Source: Sediminibacterium sp.
Lineage (GTDB): Bacteria; Bacteroidota; Bacteroidia; Chitinophagales; Chitinophagaceae
DNA: 64,000 nt
NCBI RefSeq assembly: GCF_030695065.1
Contig: NZ_JAUYTR010000016.1
Coordinates: 248,001 to 312,000 of the forward strand
Reading direction: 5' to 3'
Below the pieces are notes generated by a model. That model worked only from the letters and a program-made list of their open reading frames with translations, did not search any database and was not told where the DNA came from. Below are positions 55,103-64,000 of the stretch, in pieces. Each line of letters starts with the position of its first letter. The first letter of the stretch is position 1. A program made the position numbers and the translations under genes.

Positions 55103-56257
55103 ATGCATTTTCAGTTGAGTGAAGAACATTTGATGATTCAGAAGGCGGCAAGAGATTTTGCCCAAAATGAGTGTAAGCCCGGCGTTATTGAGAGGGATGA
55201 ACACCAAAAATACCCCTACGAACAAGTAATGAAATTAGCTGAATTGGGTTTTATGGGAATGATGGTAAGCCCTGATTATGGTGGTGCAGGAATGGACACC
55301 CTTAGTTATGTATTGGCTATGGAAGAAATTAGTAAGGTTGATGCTAGCACTAGTGTTAGTATGAGCGTGAACAACAGCTTAGTATGTTGGGGTTTAGAAA
55401 CATTTGGGAACGAAGAACAAAAGAAAAAATACTTAACGCCATTGGCACAAGGTAGAAAAGACGATAAACTTTTTATAGGTGCATTTTTATTAAGTGAGCC
55501 AGAAGCAGGTAGTGATGCAACTAGTCAGCAAACAACTGCTGAAGACAAAGGAGATCATTATTTATTAAATGGTACCAAAAACTGGATTACCAATGGTTCT
55601 TCAGCATCCGTTTATTTAGTAATTGCCCAAACAGACCCAGCCAAAGGAAGTAAAGGCATCAATGCTTTTATTGTTGAGAAAAACTGGCCAGGTGTAACGG
55701 TGGCTGCAAAAGAAAATAAATTAGGTATCAGGGGTAGCGATACGCATACCATTTTATTTAACGATGTAATTGTTCCAAAAGAAAATAGGATAGGGGAAGA
55801 TGGTTTTGGTTTCAAGTTTGCCATGAAAACATTAGCTGGAGGTAGAATTGGAATTGCTTCCCAAGCTTTGGGAATTGCCAGTGGTGCTTACGAATTAGCC
55901 TTAGCCTACAGCAAACAACGTAAAGCTTTTGGAAAAGAAATCATGCACCATCAAGCCATTCAATTTAAATTAGCTGATATGGCTACTAAAATTGAAGCAG
56001 CTCGATTACTTTGCCTAAAAGCAGCTTGGGAAAAAGACAATGGATTAGATTATACCTTAAGCTCTTCAATGGCAAAAGTATTTGCAAGTGAAGCTGCTAT
56101 GTGGATATCAACAGAAGCTGTTCAAATTCATGGTGGTTATGGATTTGTGAAAGAATATCATGTTGAGCGTTTAATGCGTGATGCAAAGATTACTCAGATT
56201 TACGAAGGAACCAGTGAGGTACAAAGAATAGTTATTAGTAGAAGTATATTAAAATAA
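55103..56257 (+). CDS. acyl-CoA dehydrogenase
   Basis: A 384-residue FAD enzyme for the first step of fatty-acid or branched-chain beta-oxidation. It has the helical N-terminal domain (FQLSEEHLMIQKAARDFA), the FAD/substrate loops AFLLSEPEAGSDA and KNWITNGSSASVYLVIAQTD, and the C-terminal IQIHGGYGFVKEYHVERLMRDAKITQIYEGTSEVQ. The glutamate in YEGTSE is the usual catalytic base of short- and medium-chain members. The exact acyl chain cannot be read. It heads a co-directional run with the toroid protein and YggS genes. Confidence 0.94.
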   Translation: MHFQLSEEHLMIQKAARDFAQNECKPGVIERDEHQKYPYEQVMKLAELGFMGMMVSPDYGGAGMDTLSYVLAMEEISKVDASTSVSMSVNNSLVCWGLETFGNEEQKKKYLTPLAQGRKDDKLFIGAFLLSEPEAGSDATSQQTTAEDKGDHYLLNGTKNWITNGSSASVYLVIAQTDPAKGSKGINAFIVEKNWPGVTVAAKENKLGIRGSDTHTILFNDVIVPKENRIGEDGFGFKFAMKTLAGGRIGIASQALGIASGAYELALAYSKQRKAFGKEIMHHQAIQFKLADMATKIEAARLLCLKAAWEKDNGLDYTLSSSMAKVFASEAAMWISTEAVQIHGGYGFVKEYHVERLMRDAKITQIYEGTSEVQRIVISRSILK

Positions 56258-56262
56258 GGTAG

Positions 56263-57426
56263 ATGAAATTAAAGTGCTTGCTCTTATTCTTGTTGTTTTT
56301 CTACATGAATAAGAGCATTGCTTTTGATACTACAATCGTAACTCAATTGCTACATCGCATTGAGCAACTTCAAGTAAAAGAAGACGGCATTTTTCCGAAA
56401 GGACATTTTTCCTCTTACAGAACTTATGCACTTAATCAAGATCGACAAAAAGCTGATATTAATCCATTTTTTACTGGACTAATTGTTTTTACCTTAAATA
56501 GGGTTAAAGACAAACTTACCCCTTACCAACAAAAACTAGTTGAGCAGATTGCTTCAAATGCAGCGCCTTCTTTTGCAAAATTTAAAAATCGGAAGGGGAG
56601 AGATACGTATAATTTTTGGCCAACAGACACGGCACAAATTTTTCCGAATAGTGGTTGGATGAATCTTTTTAATAAGCAACAATCATTGCCAGATGATATG
56701 GATGATACTGCTATTATTCTATTGGCGTTAAACGCAGATAAACAAACAGCCTCAAATGTTCATTTCTTGATGCAAGAATATATTAATGGCGCAAAGGGGA
56801 AAATCAATAATACAATTGCTTCTATAAGTCATTTACCGGCATATTCAGTTTGGTTTGGTAAAAAAATGCCAGTTGATTTTGATATTTCTGTACTAAGCAA
56901 TGTGCTCTATTTTGTTCAAGCATATAAACTGCCATTTACAAAAGCAGATTCATCAAGTATTCAAGTGATTGTAAATATTCTAGAAGAAAACAAACATATA
57001 ACTGAACCAAGCGTTATTTCTCCCCATTATGGTAGTACAGAAATTATTTTATATCATCTCTCAAGATTAATGGCATTAAACCCTATACCAGCAATTGAAA
57101 ATTTTAGACCTATTCTCGTTCAACAAACTCAAGAATTACAACAAAAAACACAATCATTCTTGAGCCAAGTACTTTTGTCATCCGCATTACTAAATTGGGG
57201 GATAAAGCCAAATGAAATAAATATTCAAAGCAATCAAAATTTAAAAGGATTAATTGAAGATGAATCATTTTCTTTTTTTATTGCGAATATGGCTTCTATA
57301 TTACCCAGTCAACTAAAAAAAACTTTTACGGCAAGTTCTTTGGGTAAATTCAATTACTATTGCCCTGCCTTTAACAATGTACTCTTATTAGAGAATATTA
57401 TTTTACATCAAAAATTGGTTAATTAA
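56263..57426 (+). CDS. exported alpha/alpha-toroid-like protein with DxDDTA motif
   Basis: A 387-residue protein with a signal peptide (MKLKCLLLFLLFFYMNKSIAF). I do not recognise a named family. It is almost all helical, with segments such as GIFPKGHFSSYRTYALNQD, INPFFTGLIVFTLNRV, FWPTD, PDDMDDTAIILLALN (DMDDTA at 145-150) and HYGSTEIILYHLSRLM. The DxDDTA sequence and helical layout resemble the toroid of class II terpene cyclases, but the export signal and small size argue against a true cyclase. It may instead be a secreted glycan-active toroid. It lies 5 bp after the acyl-CoA dehydrogenase gene and 12 bp before yggS. Confidence 0.7.
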   Translation: MKLKCLLLFLLFFYMNKSIAFDTTIVTQLLHRIEQLQVKEDGIFPKGHFSSYRTYALNQDRQKADINPFFTGLIVFTLNRVKDKLTPYQQKLVEQIASNAAPSFAKFKNRKGRDTYNFWPTDTAQIFPNSGWMNLFNKQQSLPDDMDDTAIILLALNADKQTASNVHFLMQEYINGAKGKINNTIASISHLPAYSVWFGKKMPVDFDISVLSNVLYFVQAYKLPFTKADSSSIQVIVNILEENKHITEPSVISPHYGSTEIILYHLSRLMALNPIPAIENFRPILVQQTQELQQKTQSFLSQVLLSSALLNWGIKPNEINIQSNQNLKGLIEDESFSFFIANMASILPSQLKKTFTASSLGKFNYYCPAFNNVLLLENIILHQKLVN

Positions 57427-57438
57427 TCTATCAGTTCT

Positions 57439-58113
57439 ATGCCCGTAAATACCATCGCATATCAAAATATTATAAAAGAATTAATTAGTTCTAATACCAT
57501 TTTAGTTGCTGTGAGCAAAACCAAGCCCAACGAAGACTTAATGGAATTATACGAATTAGGTCAAAGGGATTTTGGAGAAAACTATGTGCAAGAATTGGTA
57601 GACAAAGCGGCAAGTTTACCTAATGATATTCGCTGGCATTTTATTGGACATTTACAAAGCAATAAAGTAAAATACATTGCTCCATTTGTTCACTTGATTC
57701 ATGGGGTGGATAGTTTAAAGTTGTTACAAGAAATTAATAAACAAGCATTCAAAAACAACCGGGTTATTGATTGTTTGTTACAAATTCATATTGCGGAAGA
57801 AGAAACCAAATTTGGATTAGACGAAACAGAGTTGGAGCAAATAATTGCCCAAATTGGTCAACTACCAAATGTAAGGATCTGCGGCTTAATGGGAATGGCT
57901 TCTTTTAGTGAGGATCAAATTAAAGTTCGCAATGAGTTTAAAAAACTAAACCACATTTTCAATCAAAACAAATCTTGGTTCATCAAACATTCAAGTAAAG
58001 AACCCATCTTATCAATGGGCATGAGTGGAGACTATGCGAAGGCTATTGAAGAGGGGAGTACGATGGTAAGAATTGGTAGTTTATTATTTGGGGCAAGAAA
58101 TTATGCTCAATAA
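57439..58113 (+). CDS. yggS: YggS family PLP-binding protein
   Basis: A 224-residue PLP-homeostasis protein with the fold of alanine racemase domain 1 but no racemase partner domain. The PLP lysine is in ILVAVSKTKPNEDL, followed by DFGENYVQELVDKA, IRWHFIGHLQSNKVKYI and SMGMSGDYAKAIEEGSTMVRIGSLLFG, all family-typical. It controls the level of free vitamin B6 and indirectly amino-acid metabolism. It is the last gene of the run that starts with the acyl-CoA dehydrogenase, closed by a terminator at the stop codon. Confidence 0.95.
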   Translation: MPVNTIAYQNIIKELISSNTILVAVSKTKPNEDLMELYELGQRDFGENYVQELVDKAASLPNDIRWHFIGHLQSNKVKYIAPFVHLIHGVDSLKLLQEINKQAFKNNRVIDCLLQIHIAEEETKFGLDETELEQIIAQIGQLPNVRICGLMGMASFSEDQIKVRNEFKKLNHIFNQNKSWFIKHSSKEPILSMGMSGDYAKAIEEGSTMVRIGSLLFGARNYAQ

Positions 58114-58142
58114 AAAAGCGAACCAACTGATTCGCTTTTTAC
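58111..58142. terminator. terminator between yggS and S9 peptidase genes
   Basis: aaaaagcgaa and ttcgcttttt form a 10-bp stem with T runs on both strands, immediately after the yggS stop and 6 bases from the stop of the convergent peptidase gene, so it can serve both. Confidence 0.85.
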
Positions 58143-58147
58143 TACTT

Positions 58148-60058
58148 CTATAAAGTTTCCTTTAGCCATTTAAAAAATTCACGCTGCCACACCATCCCAT
58201 TTTGTGCAGTGGAGACCCAATGATTTTCACCAGGTAAATACAAAAGCTTGCTTTTTATTCCACGCAACTGTGCTGCTTGAAAAGCTTGTAATCCTTGTTC
58301 TATTGGCACCCTAAAGTCAATTCCGCCTTGTACAATCATGATGGGTGTATTCCATTTAGCAACATGATTAATTGGATTTTGAACTCCATACGTTTTTTGT
58401 GCTGCAGGGTTTTTATCCCAATATGGTCCGCCGTAATCAAAATTGACAAACCACAATTCTTCAGTAGTTCCATACATACTCTTGGTATCGAATATGCCAT
58501 CGTGAGAAATGAATGTTTTGAAACGATTGTTGTGTAATCCAGCCAGCATGAATACAGAATACCCGCCATAACTTGCACCAACACATCCCAGTCTATTCTT
58601 GTCTACAAAAGGTTCTTTGCTGATTGCATCAATAGCCGATAAATAATCGTTCATTACTTGACCTCCATGGTCCTTACTAATTGATTCATTCCATTGAGTT
58701 CCATGACCAGGCATTCCTCTTCGGTTAGGGGCAACTACTATATATCCTTGAGAAGCCATTAACTGAAAATTCCATCTGAAAGAATAAAATTGGGTGAGTG
58801 GGCTTTGCGGTCCACCTTGACAATACAATAAGGTTGGATATTTTTTAGACGCATCAAAACCTGGGGGATAAATTACCCAAACCAGCATTTTTTTCCCGTC
58901 TGTGGTAGTCACCCATCTTCTTTCTGTTTTACATTTTGCAATGCTACTGTAAAAAGAATCATTCACATGCGTTAGCTGCTCCAATTGATTATTCTGCAAA
59001 TTCAGTTTGTATAATTCTGAAGCAGTATTCATATCTGTTCTAGAAACAACTAAGCTATTCCCATTCTGTGCCACTATTCCTGTGATATCAAAATCTCCTG
59101 AAGTCAGTTGCTTGATTACAGGTAATATTTTAGTTAATCCCGGATTATTTACTTGGAATAATTGAAGTGTACCATTGATAGGTGCCCAAAAAAACAAGGA
59201 ACGACCATCTTCACTCCATTTAAATCCCTCTACATGAATATCATCTCTATGTGCAGTAAGGTTAATGGGAAACTTGTCATTAACCAATACAATCAGGTCT
59301 TGCTTGTCTGCTTCAAATCCATCTCTTTTCATTTGCATCCATGCCAATACTCCTTGTGCATTAAACTGTGGAGCCAAATCGTACCCCTTGTTGTTGACAG
59401 TTAAATTTGTAGTAAGCGCGGTTTCAATATTGTATTGATATAAATCGGTATTGGTACTAACTGCATATTCGGTTCCGTATTTTTTCTTTGCTACATATAC
59501 AATATGCTTGCCATCTGGGTGCCAAATAAAATCTTCATCCCCACCAAAAGGCTTGGTTGGGGCATCGTAGGGCTCATTGGGCATGATGTCTTTTCCTCGT
59601 AAAGATTTGCCATTAACATAAGGGGCTACAAATACATGGTTGTATTCGCCATCTTCCCAAGTATCCCAATGCCTATAGTTTAAAGAAGTATAAATGTATG
59701 CATCCGATTTGGGCAAGTCTGGATACAATTCTTTTCCGGCTACTTTATTAATTTTCACTTCATCTGAATACAAAATGAACTTACCGTCTGCTGATATTCG
59801 ATCATTGGCAACCAAGTTTTCATTATTTGCTAATTCAATTGCTGTTCCTCCAGTTATTGGAACTTTAAATTTCTTGCGATTGTTCTTATTGGCTTCAATA
59901 TCAGGAGTTGCAACAGAATAAATAATATACTGTTTGTCTTTACTAATCCCTATTGGGCTAACCCTTTGTACCTGCCATAATTTTTCTGGCGTCAGATTCT
60001 CTTGTGCTTGGGTAAGTAGCATACATCCCAAAGCTGCAAATACTAATATTTTTTTCAT
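58148..60058 (-). CDS. S9 family serine peptidase (prolyl oligopeptidase-like)
   Basis: A 636-residue exported peptidase (signal ending LLTQAQ). The first 380 residues form a WD/TolB-like beta propeller (KQYIIYSVATPDIE, GKFILYSDEVK, DEDFIWHPDGKHIVYVAK). The last 250 form the alpha/beta hydrolase with the nucleophile in CVGASYGGYSVFML, the acid in MIVQGGIDFRVP and the histidine in LPGENHWVS. Such enzymes remove dipeptides or acyl-amino acids from oligopeptides. It follows the M20 amidohydrolase gene by 4 bp, so both belong to one operon for peptide breakdown in the periplasm. Confidence 0.94.
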   Translation of the reverse strand: MKKILVFAALGCMLLTQAQENLTPEKLWQVQRVSPIGISKDKQYIIYSVATPDIEANKNNRKKFKVPITGGTAIELANNENLVANDRISADGKFILYSDEVKINKVAGKELYPDLPKSDAYIYTSLNYRHWDTWEDGEYNHVFVAPYVNGKSLRGKDIMPNEPYDAPTKPFGGDEDFIWHPDGKHIVYVAKKKYGTEYAVSTNTDLYQYNIETALTTNLTVNNKGYDLAPQFNAQGVLAWMQMKRDGFEADKQDLIVLVNDKFPINLTAHRDDIHVEGFKWSEDGRSLFFWAPINGTLQLFQVNNPGLTKILPVIKQLTSGDFDITGIVAQNGNSLVVSRTDMNTASELYKLNLQNNQLEQLTHVNDSFYSSIAKCKTERRWVTTTDGKKMLVWVIYPPGFDASKKYPTLLYCQGGPQSPLTQFYSFRWNFQLMASQGYIVVAPNRRGMPGHGTQWNESISKDHGGQVMNDYLSAIDAISKEPFVDKNRLGCVGASYGGYSVFMLAGLHNNRFKTFISHDGIFDTKSMYGTTEELWFVNFDYGGPYWDKNPAAQKTYGVQNPINHVAKWNTPIMIVQGGIDFRVPIEQGLQAFQAAQLRGIKSKLLYLPGENHWVSTAQNGMVWQREFFKWLKETL

Positions 60059-60061
60059 GCT

Positions 60062-61357
60062 TTATTTTTTGCCCGTTTTTGCATAATCCAATACTAGGTG
60101 TACAAATGCTTTCACTCCAACATCTAGTTTAGAATCATTAATCATAAAACCTGGCGTATGGTGATCCGGTGCGGTTTCAAAACTAGCAAACTGAGGATCT
60201 CTAGCCCCTAAGAAAAAATAAAATGCAGGGGCTTTGGTGCCAAAAAAGGAGAAATCTTCTGCACCAGTTACCCAATTTGTTAGCTTTACATTAGCTGCAC
60301 CTCCAGCTGCAGTTTGCAAAGAGGGTAGGGTTCTTGCAACTAATTCAGGATCACTATAAGTAACCAAAGTTTTAGTATCAATCATTACTTCTGCTGTAGT
60401 TCCATTTGCTTCTGCAATATTTTTTGCAATCAATTTTATTTTTTCGTGTACATATTTTTGAACTTGATCATCTAGGGTTCTAATGGTTCCTTCCATGATG
60501 GCTTCTTCAGGAATAATATTAGATCTAACACCAGACTGAATTTTACCAACCGAAACGACCACTGGAGATTTAGTGATGTCGATATTTCTGCTTACAATGG
60601 TTTGTAATGCTTGAATAATTTCTGCGCTTACTACAATGGGATCAATAGCGTTCCAAGGGTATGCACCATGACTCTGTTTACCTTTCACTTTAATAGTAAA
60701 CCAATCAGAAGAAGCCATAGTAGATCCTGGCTTATAAAAAATTTTACCTAGATCGTATTTTGAGTTGATATGAATACCAAATACTGCATCCACTTTAGGG
60801 TTATCCATTGCACCTTCTTTTATCATCAATGGTGCTCCTCCTTCTTCTGTTCCTGGAGGGCCTTCTTCTGCTGGTTGAAATAAGAATACCACCGTACCAC
60901 TAATATCATTCTTGATTTTGCTTAAAACTTCTGCAGCACCTAATAACATGGCTACGTGAGAATCATGTCCACAAGCATGCATTACAGGTACAGTAGCCCC
61001 ATTGTATTCTCCTTTGGCTTTTGACGCAAATGACAAACTGTTTCTTTCTTCTACAGGCAAGCCATCCATATCGGCCCTTAATGCAACAACTGGACCTGGC
61101 TTACCGCCCTTTAATATGCCAACAACACCTGTTTTTGCTACTATACGCGTACTAATACCAAAACTCTTCAACGTTTCTTCTACTTTTTTACATGTATTGA
61201 ATTCTCGATTTCCTAATTCTGGAAACTCATGAAAATACCTACGCCAATTAATTACTTTGGCATTTTCATCTTTAAACAATTGTTCTAGGGTTGCCTGTGA
61301 GGGTTGCGCTACTACTGTTCCTGAAACCAGTAATAGGAAGGTGATCATTTTTTTCAT
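60062..61357 (-). CDS. M20 family amidohydrolase (IAA-amino acid hydrolase type)
   Basis: A 431-residue zinc amidohydrolase with signal peptide ending GTVVAQ, so periplasmic. The metal-site motifs are VALRADMDGLPVEE, MHACGHDSHVAMLLG, FLFQPAEEGPPG and GAEDFSFFG. A dimerization domain follows the GIHINSKY segment. Relatives cut N-acyl amino acids, hippurate-like compounds or small peptides. It is the first gene of the M20-S9 pair, and the pair likely acts in sequence on exported peptide material. Confidence 0.95.
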   Translation of the reverse strand: MKKMITFLLLVSGTVVAQPSQATLEQLFKDENAKVINWRRYFHEFPELGNREFNTCKKVEETLKSFGISTRIVAKTGVVGILKGGKPGPVVALRADMDGLPVEERNSLSFASKAKGEYNGATVPVMHACGHDSHVAMLLGAAEVLSKIKNDISGTVVFLFQPAEEGPPGTEEGGAPLMIKEGAMDNPKVDAVFGIHINSKYDLGKIFYKPGSTMASSDWFTIKVKGKQSHGAYPWNAIDPIVVSAEIIQALQTIVSRNIDITKSPVVVSVGKIQSGVRSNIIPEEAIMEGTIRTLDDQVQKYVHEKIKLIAKNIAEANGTTAEVMIDTKTLVTYSDPELVARTLPSLQTAAGGAANVKLTNWVTGAEDFSFFGTKAPAFYFFLGARDPQFASFETAPDHHTPGFMINDSKLDVGVKAFVHLVLDYAKTGKK

Positions 61358-61476
61358 AAGAGCAAATAGTTAAGAAATTCTAAGGTACTGAATACCTTTA
61401 TTAAATTTAACGGAACTAAGAATATAAAACGAGATTCTGTTAAACTTAGTGTAACTTCAAAGAAACCGTAATACTT

Positions 61477-61899
61477 ATGAAAAAAATCATCTATTTGCTA
61501 GCAGCAGCTATTGTTTTTAATTTTTCAACAGCAACTGCTTCATCCGTTGGAACCACAACCGGGGAAACCAATAAGTCTTCGGCAACAGCTAGTACATCAA
61601 TAACCATGGACGATGCAGTAGTAACAGATGCCATGAGTCAATTTAAGAGTTTGTCAAGAGTAGACAGAAAAGCCAAATTAAAAGAAGTAAAAAGTTTAAT
61701 GAAAGAGTACAAAGCCAATAAAGCTAGTGCTACACCCTCAACAGACAAAGTATTGTTGGCTATCTTAGCTATATTGCTTCCCCCTTTAGCTGTTTACTTG
61801 CATGAAGGAACTACCAATGGTACTTTTTGGATTAGCGTTTTACTTACTTTATTGTTTTGGATACCTGGTGTTATTTTTGCCCTGATAACTGTATTATAA
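61477..61899 (+). CDS. YqaE/Pmp3 family membrane protein with N-terminal extension
   Basis: A 140-residue protein. The last 55 residues are the Pmp3/YqaE module of two membrane helices: LLAILAILLPPLAVYLHEG and FWISVLLTLLFWIPGVIFALITVL. Unlike the usual 50-60-residue proteins, it has an 85-residue front part with its own signal-like segment (MKKIIYLLAAAIVFNFSTATA), a Ser/Thr-rich stretch, and a basic helix (LSRVDRKAKLKEVKSLMKEYKANKAS). The module is linked to salt and membrane-potential tolerance in other organisms. Its stop is 1 bp from the convergent mutase stop. Confidence 0.88.
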   Translation: MKKIIYLLAAAIVFNFSTATASSVGTTTGETNKSSATASTSITMDDAVVTDAMSQFKSLSRVDRKAKLKEVKSLMKEYKANKASATPSTDKVLLAILAILLPPLAVYLHEGTTNGTFWISVLLTLLFWIPGVIFALITVL

Positions 61900-61900
61900 A

Positions 61901-63463
61901 TTACCTATGTTCTCCGTATACTTGGCGAAGTGTATCTGCTATTTCGCCAAGTGTACAATAGGTTTCAACTGCGTCTACCACCAACGGCATCAAGTTTTTT
62001 GTGCCCATTGCTGCAGATTTAATAGCTGCTAAACATTGATCTATCTTTGCTTGGTCTCTTTTATATTTCAATTCAGTCAACTTTGCTGTTTGGAGTTGAC
62101 GAATACTATCGTCAATTTTAAAACCAGGCACCGGATTTTCTTTATCAATGGTAAACTTATTTACCCCAACAATAATCTTATCACCGCATTCAATATTTCG
62201 CTGATATTCAAATGCACTTCGGGCAATTTCATCCTGCATAAAACCTTGTTCAATGGCACTTACACTACCACCCATTGCAGTTATTTTATTCATTAGTTCC
62301 CAAGCTTTGTTCTCTACTTCTGAAGTAAGCGATTCCACAAAATAACTGCCTGCTAATGGATCAACTGTATCAGGTGCTCCACTTTCAAAAGCAACAATCT
62401 GCTGGGTTCTTAATGCAATTCTAGCCGCTTCTTCTGTTGGCAAACTTAAGGCTTCATCATAGCCATTGGTGTGTAAGCTTTGTGTACCTCCAAGCACTGC
62501 AGCAAGTGTTTGAATAGTTACCCTGCTGATATTATTTAAAGGTTGCTGAGCCGTTAATGTGGCACCCCCAGTTTGAGTATGAAAACGCAACATCATTGCT
62601 TTTTCATCTGTTGCTCCTAATTCTTTCATAATTCGTGCCCACATTTTTCGGGCAGCACGAAACTTGGCTACTTCCTCAAATAAATTATTGTGTGCATTAA
62701 AAAAGAAGGACAACCTTTTTCCAAATACGTTGATGTCTAAACCCTTTGCCAGCGCAGCTTCCACGTATGCTTTGCCATTACTTAATGTAAAAGCTATTTC
62801 TTGAACAGCTGTACTGCCTGCCTCGCGAATATGATAACCAGAAATAGATATCGTATTCCATTTAGGTAAAGAAGTACTGCACCATTCAAATATATCGGTG
62901 ATAATTCTCATGGAAGGTTTAGGTGGATAAATATATGTTCCTCTTGCTGCGTACTCTTTTAAAATATCATTTTGAATAGTTCCAGCAATCTTATTTAAAT
63001 CGGCCCCCTGTTTTTTTGCTAATGCAACATACATGGCCAATAAAATAAAACCAGTTGCATTAATGGTCATTGAAGTACTTACTTGTTCCAATTGAATCCC
63101 TTTAAACAACAACTCCATGTCTTCTAAACTATCTATAGCAACACCTACTTTACCTACTTCACCCTCTGATAAAGCATGATCGCTATCATACCCAATTTGA
63201 GTAGGTAAATCAAAAGCTACACTTAGCCCCATTACACCTTGACTTAATAAATAATGGTAACGTTTATTGCTCTCTTCTGCAGTAGAAAACCCAGCATATT
63301 GTCGCATCGTCCATAACTTACCCCTATACATATCGGGTTGAACCCCTCTAGTATAAGGAAACGCTCCCGGCATTTCTTCGTTCAATTGCAATTTTGATAG
63401 GTCTTCAGCTGTGTAACAAGCTTTTATTTCAATTCCACTATCGGTCATTTTTTTTGCTGGCAT
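61901..63463 (-). CDS. methylmalonyl-CoA mutase large (catalytic) subunit
   Basis: A 520-residue mutase barrel without the cobalamin-binding domain, so it needs a separate small subunit. Motifs are [93 protein letters not shown] and [25 protein letters not shown]. The Arg in PSMRI, which binds the substrate carboxylate in methylmalonyl-CoA mutase, is kept, supporting succinyl-CoA/methylmalonyl-CoA interconversion. The B12-binding subunit gene is not in the window. A membrane protein gene precedes it by 15 bp on the same strand. Confidence 0.92.
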   Translation of the reverse strand: MPAKKMTDSGIEIKACYTAEDLSKLQLNEEMPGAFPYTRGVQPDMYRGKLWTMRQYAGFSTAEESNKRYHYLLSQGVMGLSVAFDLPTQIGYDSDHALSEGEVGKVGVAIDSLEDMELLFKGIQLEQVSTSMTINATGFILLAMYVALAKKQGADLNKIAGTIQNDILKEYAARGTYIYPPKPSMRIITDIFEWCSTSLPKWNTISISGYHIREAGSTAVQEIAFTLSNGKAYVEAALAKGLDINVFGKRLSFFFNAHNNLFEEVAKFRAARKMWARIMKELGATDEKAMMLRFHTQTGGATLTAQQPLNNISRVTIQTLAAVLGGTQSLHTNGYDEALSLPTEEAARIALRTQQIVAFESGAPDTVDPLAGSYFVESLTSEVENKAWELMNKITAMGGSVSAIEQGFMQDEIARSAFEYQRNIECGDKIIVGVNKFTIDKENPVPGFKIDDSIRQLQTAKLTELKYKRDQAKIDQCLAAIKSAAMGTKNLMPLVVDAVETYCTLGEIADTLRQVYGEHR

Positions 63464-63478
63464 GTTTCTCGTTTTATT

Positions 63479-63979
63479 TTACAACAATTGCTTTACTTCA
63501 TAACTCAATGCTTCCGACACCAATTCATGTAAAGCTGCTGAAGGATTGGCAACCAAGTATTGCATAATGGCTTTTTGCAAATCTAATCCAGATGCATTAG
63601 AAGGCAATTGCAGCCCAATTTGGTTGATGATTTGTAAATTTTTTTCTTTCAAATTTTTAACCGCCTTCCAAGACGCAGGGCTGATATACATTTGCTGGGT
63701 TACGTTAAAATCAAATTCCTCCCGTATAATTTTAGTATACATTATTTGAAGTTCAGCAGCTGAGATGGCATTTGCGGCATTTCTATTGATTAAGTTAGGC
63801 AAAGCAATTCTATCGGTCAACAATAGAAGGCGTTCGTAAGCTTGCAATGGCAGCGGACTGTTTGCCTTACTTTGTTGCTTTTCATAAATGACCAGCCTGC
63901 GTTGTAAGTAAATTAAATACCCTGCCATAGAAGCAATAAAAACAGCCACTATTACCGTAATTAACACCGAATTATCCAT
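63479..63979 (-). CDS. hypothetical protein with N-terminal membrane helix
   Basis: A 166-residue protein I do not recognise by name. One helix at 5-25 (LITVIVAVFIASMAGYLIYL) anchors it, then come a basic stretch and a helical domain (LPLQAYERLLLLTDRIALPNLINRN...YISPASWKAVKNLKEKNLQIINQI). No enzymatic motif is visible. The gene ends 15 bp before the mutase gene, so the two are probably co-transcribed; a mutase-linked role is inference only. Confidence 0.72.
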   Translation of the reverse strand: MDNSVLITVIVAVFIASMAGYLIYLQRRLVIYEKQQSKANSPLPLQAYERLLLLTDRIALPNLINRNAANAISAAELQIMYTKIIREEFDFNVTQQMYISPASWKAVKNLKEKNLQIINQIGLQLPSNASGLDLQKAIMQYLVANPSAALHELVSEALSYEVKQLL

Positions 63980-64000
63980 TCTCTAGATTCTTTATACAAA

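Noticed and set aside
56263..57426. True terpene cyclase assignment
   Set aside because: Signal peptide, small size and lack of other cyclase motifs make this unsafe despite DxDDTA.
1..64000. CRISPR array, prophage or insertion sequence
   Set aside because: No regularly spaced direct repeats, transposase, integrase, terminase or long inverted terminal repeats were found on reading through the window.

Overview
The window looks like ordinary chromosome of a low-GC member of the Bacteroidota, most likely the Chitinophagaceae (Sediminibacterium-like; the genus is inference from protein style, not a database match). The evidence is a SusC/SusD outer-membrane uptake pair, Bacteroidota-type envelope genes (OstA-like, LptD, MlaD, DUF4397 and DUF2911 proteins), weak or absent Shine-Dalgarno sequences, and repeated matches to the Bacteroidota promoter (TTTG, about 20 bp, TAnnTTTG) just upstream of start codons. 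I see no phage, insertion sequence, integrase, CRISPR array or rRNA operon.

Layout. 1-4.1 kb: a cut-off VOC protein, an SDR oxidoreductase, a secreted DUF5694 protein, a hairpin- and repeat-rich gap ending in tRNA-Leu(GAG), then argS. 4.2-9.6 kb: GtrA-like membrane protein, dnaK, dnaG and a DeoR/GlpR regulator. 9.6-16.1 kb: a SusC/SusD-like locus followed by two DUF4397 lipoproteins and a strong terminator. 16.1-22.2 kb: a STAS/J-domain pair divergent from clpC, then ubiX and a short alpha-glucan phosphorylase that lacks the expected PLP lysine. 22.2-30.4 kb: a lipoprotein, an MntR-type regulator overlapping an Nramp transporter fused to a universal-stress domain, isocitrate dehydrogenase, and a minus-strand group of an Omp85-like protein with DUF2911 and DUF2452 proteins. 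30.6-35.0 kb: two multi-domain histidine kinases. 35.0-43.3 kb: an envelope block (NhaA, OstA-like, MlaD, amidase, then divergent LptD and PlsC). 43.4-49.2 kb: ung, an RlmL-like methyltransferase, a J-KTSC protein, tRNA-Arg(UCU), histidine ammonia-lyase and glnS. 49.3-55.0 kb: a small barrel protein, a PspC-like protein, aconitase and a cluster of three exported or membrane proteins. 55.1-64 kb: an acyl-CoA dehydrogenase/toroid/YggS run, an S9/M20 peptidase pair, a YqaE protein and the methylmalonyl-CoA mutase large subunit with a membrane partner.

How the genes work together. Central metabolism is represented by aconitase, NADP-isocitrate dehydrogenase, acyl-CoA dehydrogenase and methylmalonyl-CoA mutase. 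Translation, replication and protein quality control are represented by argS, glnS, dnaG, dnaK and clpC. The envelope block puts cell-wall hydrolysis, inter-membrane lipid transport and LPS export side by side. Regulation includes a probable Mn-responsive mntR-mntH unit with a palindrome over its own promoter, and a two-kinase phosphorelay. The least explained items are the phosphorylase with threonine at the PLP-lysine position, the secreted protein with a DxDDTA cyclase-like motif, the TPR plus papain-like exported protein, and a membrane gene whose open frame begins without any usual start codon.
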